Assembly: GCA_023426625.1 (NCBI GenBank)
Contig: JAFAAJ010000030.1
Span: 1-8,296, forward strand
Reading direction: 5' to 3'
Source: Bacteroidota bacterium
GTDB taxonomy: Bacteria; Bacteroidota; Bacteroidia; Flavobacteriales; Weeksellaceae
DNA length: 8,296 nucleotides
Shown in pieces: positions 6,949 through 8,296 of this stretch (position 1 is the first letter of the stretch; each line of letters starts with the position of its first letter). The position numbers and the translations under genes were made by a program. The notes under the pieces are model-generated. The model did not search any database, was not told where the DNA came from, and saw only the letters and a list, made by a program, of their open reading frames with translations.

Positions 6949-7586
6949 TATTTTCTGTTGTTTTTATTGTGATTATGCCTTTTTTTGGATTGGTTTTTAT
7001 TGTTGTTATTGTTCTTGTTGTTCCTGTTGTTGCTGGTGTAGTAGATCTTACTTTTTTCAAGAGAATCTATTCCGGTCAGATCCAGCCTGTTCTCCGATAA
7101 TTCCTTCAAATGGCGGAAAATTACATCATCCGTTACATGTTCCTTATTATAAACATTATAGGACTTTTTCATGTTGTTCGCGATCACCTCGATAAGGGCT
7201 TCCTTCTCATCTCCGGAATCCAGTTCAATAGCTTTGTCGATAAGCTGAAGGATACTTTTTCCGTAAAATTTGAAATCTCCCTGAAGTTTTGGATATTCCA
7301 TTTTTTTCGGTTTTTCCGAAAGTTGTTCCCTGGTAGGAAACGGGTATGGTGAATCTACATCAAGATCATAATCGGCTAAAATAAAAAGGTGATCCCAAAG
7401 CTTATGCTTGTAATTTTCTTCATCCCGAAGCTGCGGGTTTCTCTGACCCATAAAATCAATGATGGCCATTGCCATTTCGTTCCTTTCTTCTTTAGTAGGA
7501 AGCTCTTTGCAACGCTCAACCAACTGTTGTATAATTCTGCCGTATTCTGGCAAATGAAGCTGGGTTTTTTGGGTATTATATTCCAT
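6948..7586 (-). CDS. DUF4290 domain protein with Asn/Lys-rich tail
   Basis: A 212-residue protein of the Bacteroidota-specific DUF4290 family (PF14123), function unknown. Residues 1-about 180 form the conserved helical domain: MEYNTQKTQLHLPEYGR opening, MAMAIIDFMGQRNPQLRD near 40-57, KLWDHLFILADYDLDVDSPYPFP near 61-83. Residues 185-212 are low complexity: 14 Asn and 9 Lys/Arg in 28 residues, likely disordered and basic. No signal peptide or membrane segment, so cytosolic. I start at ATG 7586 (MEYN), not at the in-frame TTG at 7595, because that TTG lies inside a perfect -7 promoter element and the family normally begins at MEYN. First gene of an operon with murA, overlapping it by one base, which suggests a link to envelope synthesis or growth (inference from context only). 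Confidence 0.92.
   Translation of the reverse strand: MEYNTQKTQLHLPEYGRIIQQLVERCKELPTKEERNEMAMAIIDFMGQRNPQLRDEENYKHKLWDHLFILADYDLDVDSPYPFPTREQLSEKPKKMEYPKLQGDFKFYGKSILQLIDKAIELDSGDEKEALIEVIANNMKKSYNVYNKEHVTDDVIFRHLKELSENRLDLTGIDSLEKSKIYYTSNNRNNKNNNNNKNQSKKRHNHNKNNRK
6951..7034 (-). repeat. Trinucleotide-rich simple sequence coding an Asn/Lys tail
   Basis: Dominated on the minus strand by AAC/AAT/AAA-type codons (on the plus strand, runs of ttg/tta/ttt such as ttgttgttattgttcttgttg). It encodes residues 185-212 of the DUF4290 protein, just before its stop and the murA start. The units are imperfect, so it is degenerate low-complexity DNA, not a clean microsatellite. Confidence 0.75.
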
Positions 7587-7592
7587 AGGATG

Positions 7593-7600
7593 CAAATATA
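7593..7600 (-). promoter_or_regulatory. Candidate -7 promoter element of the DUF4290-murA operon
   Basis: The minus strand reads TATATTTG, a perfect TAnnTTTG, ending 6 bases before the ATG at 7586. The predicted mRNA would have almost no leader. No TTG is found at the ideal -33 spacing, so support rests on the -7 match and position. Confidence 0.5.
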
Positions 7601-7710
7601 TGGATTAAAAGAAAATGTGTATTTAAAATATGATAAGTTTATGATTATTTAATGAAAATATACAAATTTAGTTCCAATAATTTCTCATTAACAATAAAAA
7701 TTATTTCACA

Positions 7711-7737
7711 TTGATGTTGAATTATTTAATAAAATTG
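7711..7737 (+). promoter_or_regulatory. Weak candidate promoter of the alpha-amylase gene
   Basis: TTG at 7711-7713, a 16-base spacer, and TAAAATTG at 7730-7737, matching TAnnTTTG except one base. The start would be near 7743, about 30 bases before the ATG at 7773. The spacer is a little short and the DNA is very AT-rich. The rest of the gap 7601-7772 shows only a short repeated TTAACAAT (7688-7695 and 7753-7760) of doubtful meaning. Confidence 0.3.
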
Positions 7738-7772
7738 TAACTTGGTTATCAGTTAACAATCAAAACCTTATT

Positions 7773-8296
7773 ATGAAAAAAATACACTTTTTACTCTCGT
7801 TACTTTCCTTGGGACTTATGAATTCCTGTCGGACAGCAGAAGATGCTGTTGGCGAAACTTCGCAGCAGCTGGAAATACATAATAAAATAGTAAATGTCAC
7901 CCATCACGATGGTAAGCCTTTCAGTACCGGAAATGAATCAGGGAATGCTAAATTTGTTTCTGGACCTGGAGGCGGAGTGATGATGCAGGGGTTTTATTGG
8001 GATGTTCCGTCGGGCGGAACCTGGTGGAATACTGTAAAAGATAAAATTACAGACTGGTCCAATGCCGGAATAGGCGCTGTCTGGCTGCCTCCTGCTTCAA
8101 AAGCTCAGAATGGGGCGTATTCAATGGGGTATGATCCTACAGATTATTATGATTTCGGAAATTATAACCAGAATGGAACTATAGAAACCCGTTTCGGTTC
8201 AAGGGCGGAGTTGGAAGCATTAATTACTAAGGCTCATGCGGAAAATGTGCAGGTATATGCAGACATTGTCATCAATCATAACAGTGGAGGACAGTC
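7773..8296 (+). CDS. Alpha-amylase, GH13 (subfamily 7-like), lipoprotein (partial, runs off right edge)
   Basis: The N-terminal 174 residues of a glycoside hydrolase family 13 alpha-amylase that would cleave internal alpha-1,4 bonds of starch or glycogen. Seen: a lipoprotein signal peptide (MKKIHFLLSLLSLGLMNSC, lipidated C19), then a linker to about residue 65, then the start of the TIM barrel: MMQGFYWDVPSGGTWW, IGAVWLPPASK, YSMGYDPTDYYDFG, TIETRFGSRAEL, and conserved region I DIVINHN, which contributes a Ca-binding Asn and a substrate His. The catalytic Asp/Glu/Asp of regions II-IV lie beyond the window. From memory the pattern closely resembles archaeal Pyrococcus/Thermococcus amylases (GH13_7), down to SMGYDP and TVETRFGS-like segments. 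The lipid anchor implies outer-membrane or periplasmic location; the residues after C19 (RTAED) are only weakly acidic, so surface export is uncertain. The start is the first ATG and gives a normal signal peptide. Confidence 0.95.
   Translation, partial: MKKIHFLLSLLSLGLMNSCRTAEDAVGETSQQLEIHNKIVNVTHHDGKPFSTGNESGNAKFVSGPGGGVMMQGFYWDVPSGGTWWNTVKDKITDWSNAGIGAVWLPPASKAQNGAYSMGYDPTDYYDFGNYNQNGTIETRFGSRAELEALITKAHAENVQVYADIVINHNSGGQ

Noticed and set aside
6951..7034. Short repeats suggesting a CRISPR or VNTR array
   Set aside because: The units are degenerate triplets within an open reading frame that continues to a stop overlapping murA; there are no spacers or conserved repeat units.
6891..7652. 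Plus-strand open frames opposite the DUF4290 gene
   Set aside because: They are Phe/Leu/Val/Ile-rich antisense translations of the Asn/Lys-rich and AT-rich coding strand, with no domain pattern; the minus-strand frame has clear family motifs.
1..8296. A novel defence, toxin-antitoxin or mobile system
   Set aside because: No transposase, integrase, nuclease, toxin or antitoxin, RNA gene or terminal repeats could be supported; all longer frames fit known housekeeping or surface families.

Overview
The window looks like a chromosomal segment of a Bacteroidota species, most likely a Flavobacteriia/Weeksellaceae member close to Chryseobacterium. The reasons are AT-rich DNA with A/T-rich intergenic gaps, promoter-like TTG / TAnnTTTG elements (the Bacteroidota -33/-7 type), a secreted protein with a type IX secretion (T9SS) type A sorting domain, a DUF4290 protein, and protein sequences of flavobacterial style. 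The genus is an inference; no rRNA or other marker is present.

Layout, left to right. (1) 1-1031, minus: a class I/II PLP-dependent aminotransferase, cut off at the left edge. (2) 1032-1301: divergent promoter gap. (3) 1302-3908, plus: a large secreted T9SS cargo protein built from an N-terminal region, two copies of a [fibronectin III + choice-of-anchor-J-like] unit and the sorting domain, followed by a strong terminator. (4) 4035-4490 and 4468-5115, plus: a DUF1801 protein and a YiiX-like NlpC/P60-type lipoprotein whose reading frames overlap, then a terminator. (5) 5166-5561, plus: a 41-bp perfect inverted repeat overlapping a near-ideal promoter, driving a 103-residue stand-alone NIL-domain protein. 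(6) A bidirectional terminator near 5600. (7) 5641-7586, minus: a two-gene operon, DUF4290 protein then murA, joined by a TAATG stop/start overlap. (8) 7587-7772: divergent promoter gap. (9) 7773 to the right edge, plus: the N-terminal part of a lipoprotein alpha-amylase of the GH13_7-like type.

Most of the window is ordinary housekeeping and surface/secreted functions. There is no mobile element, CRISPR array, tRNA, rRNA or recognisable defence system, and no stretch over 300 bases lacks a gene. The points most worth a second look are the NIL-domain gene with its palindromic operator (a possible methionine/sulfur-responsive unit), the Cys-to-Asp change at the MurA active site (predicting intrinsic fosfomycin tolerance), the near-leaderless promoter placements, and the Asn/Lys-rich simple-sequence tail of the DUF4290 protein.
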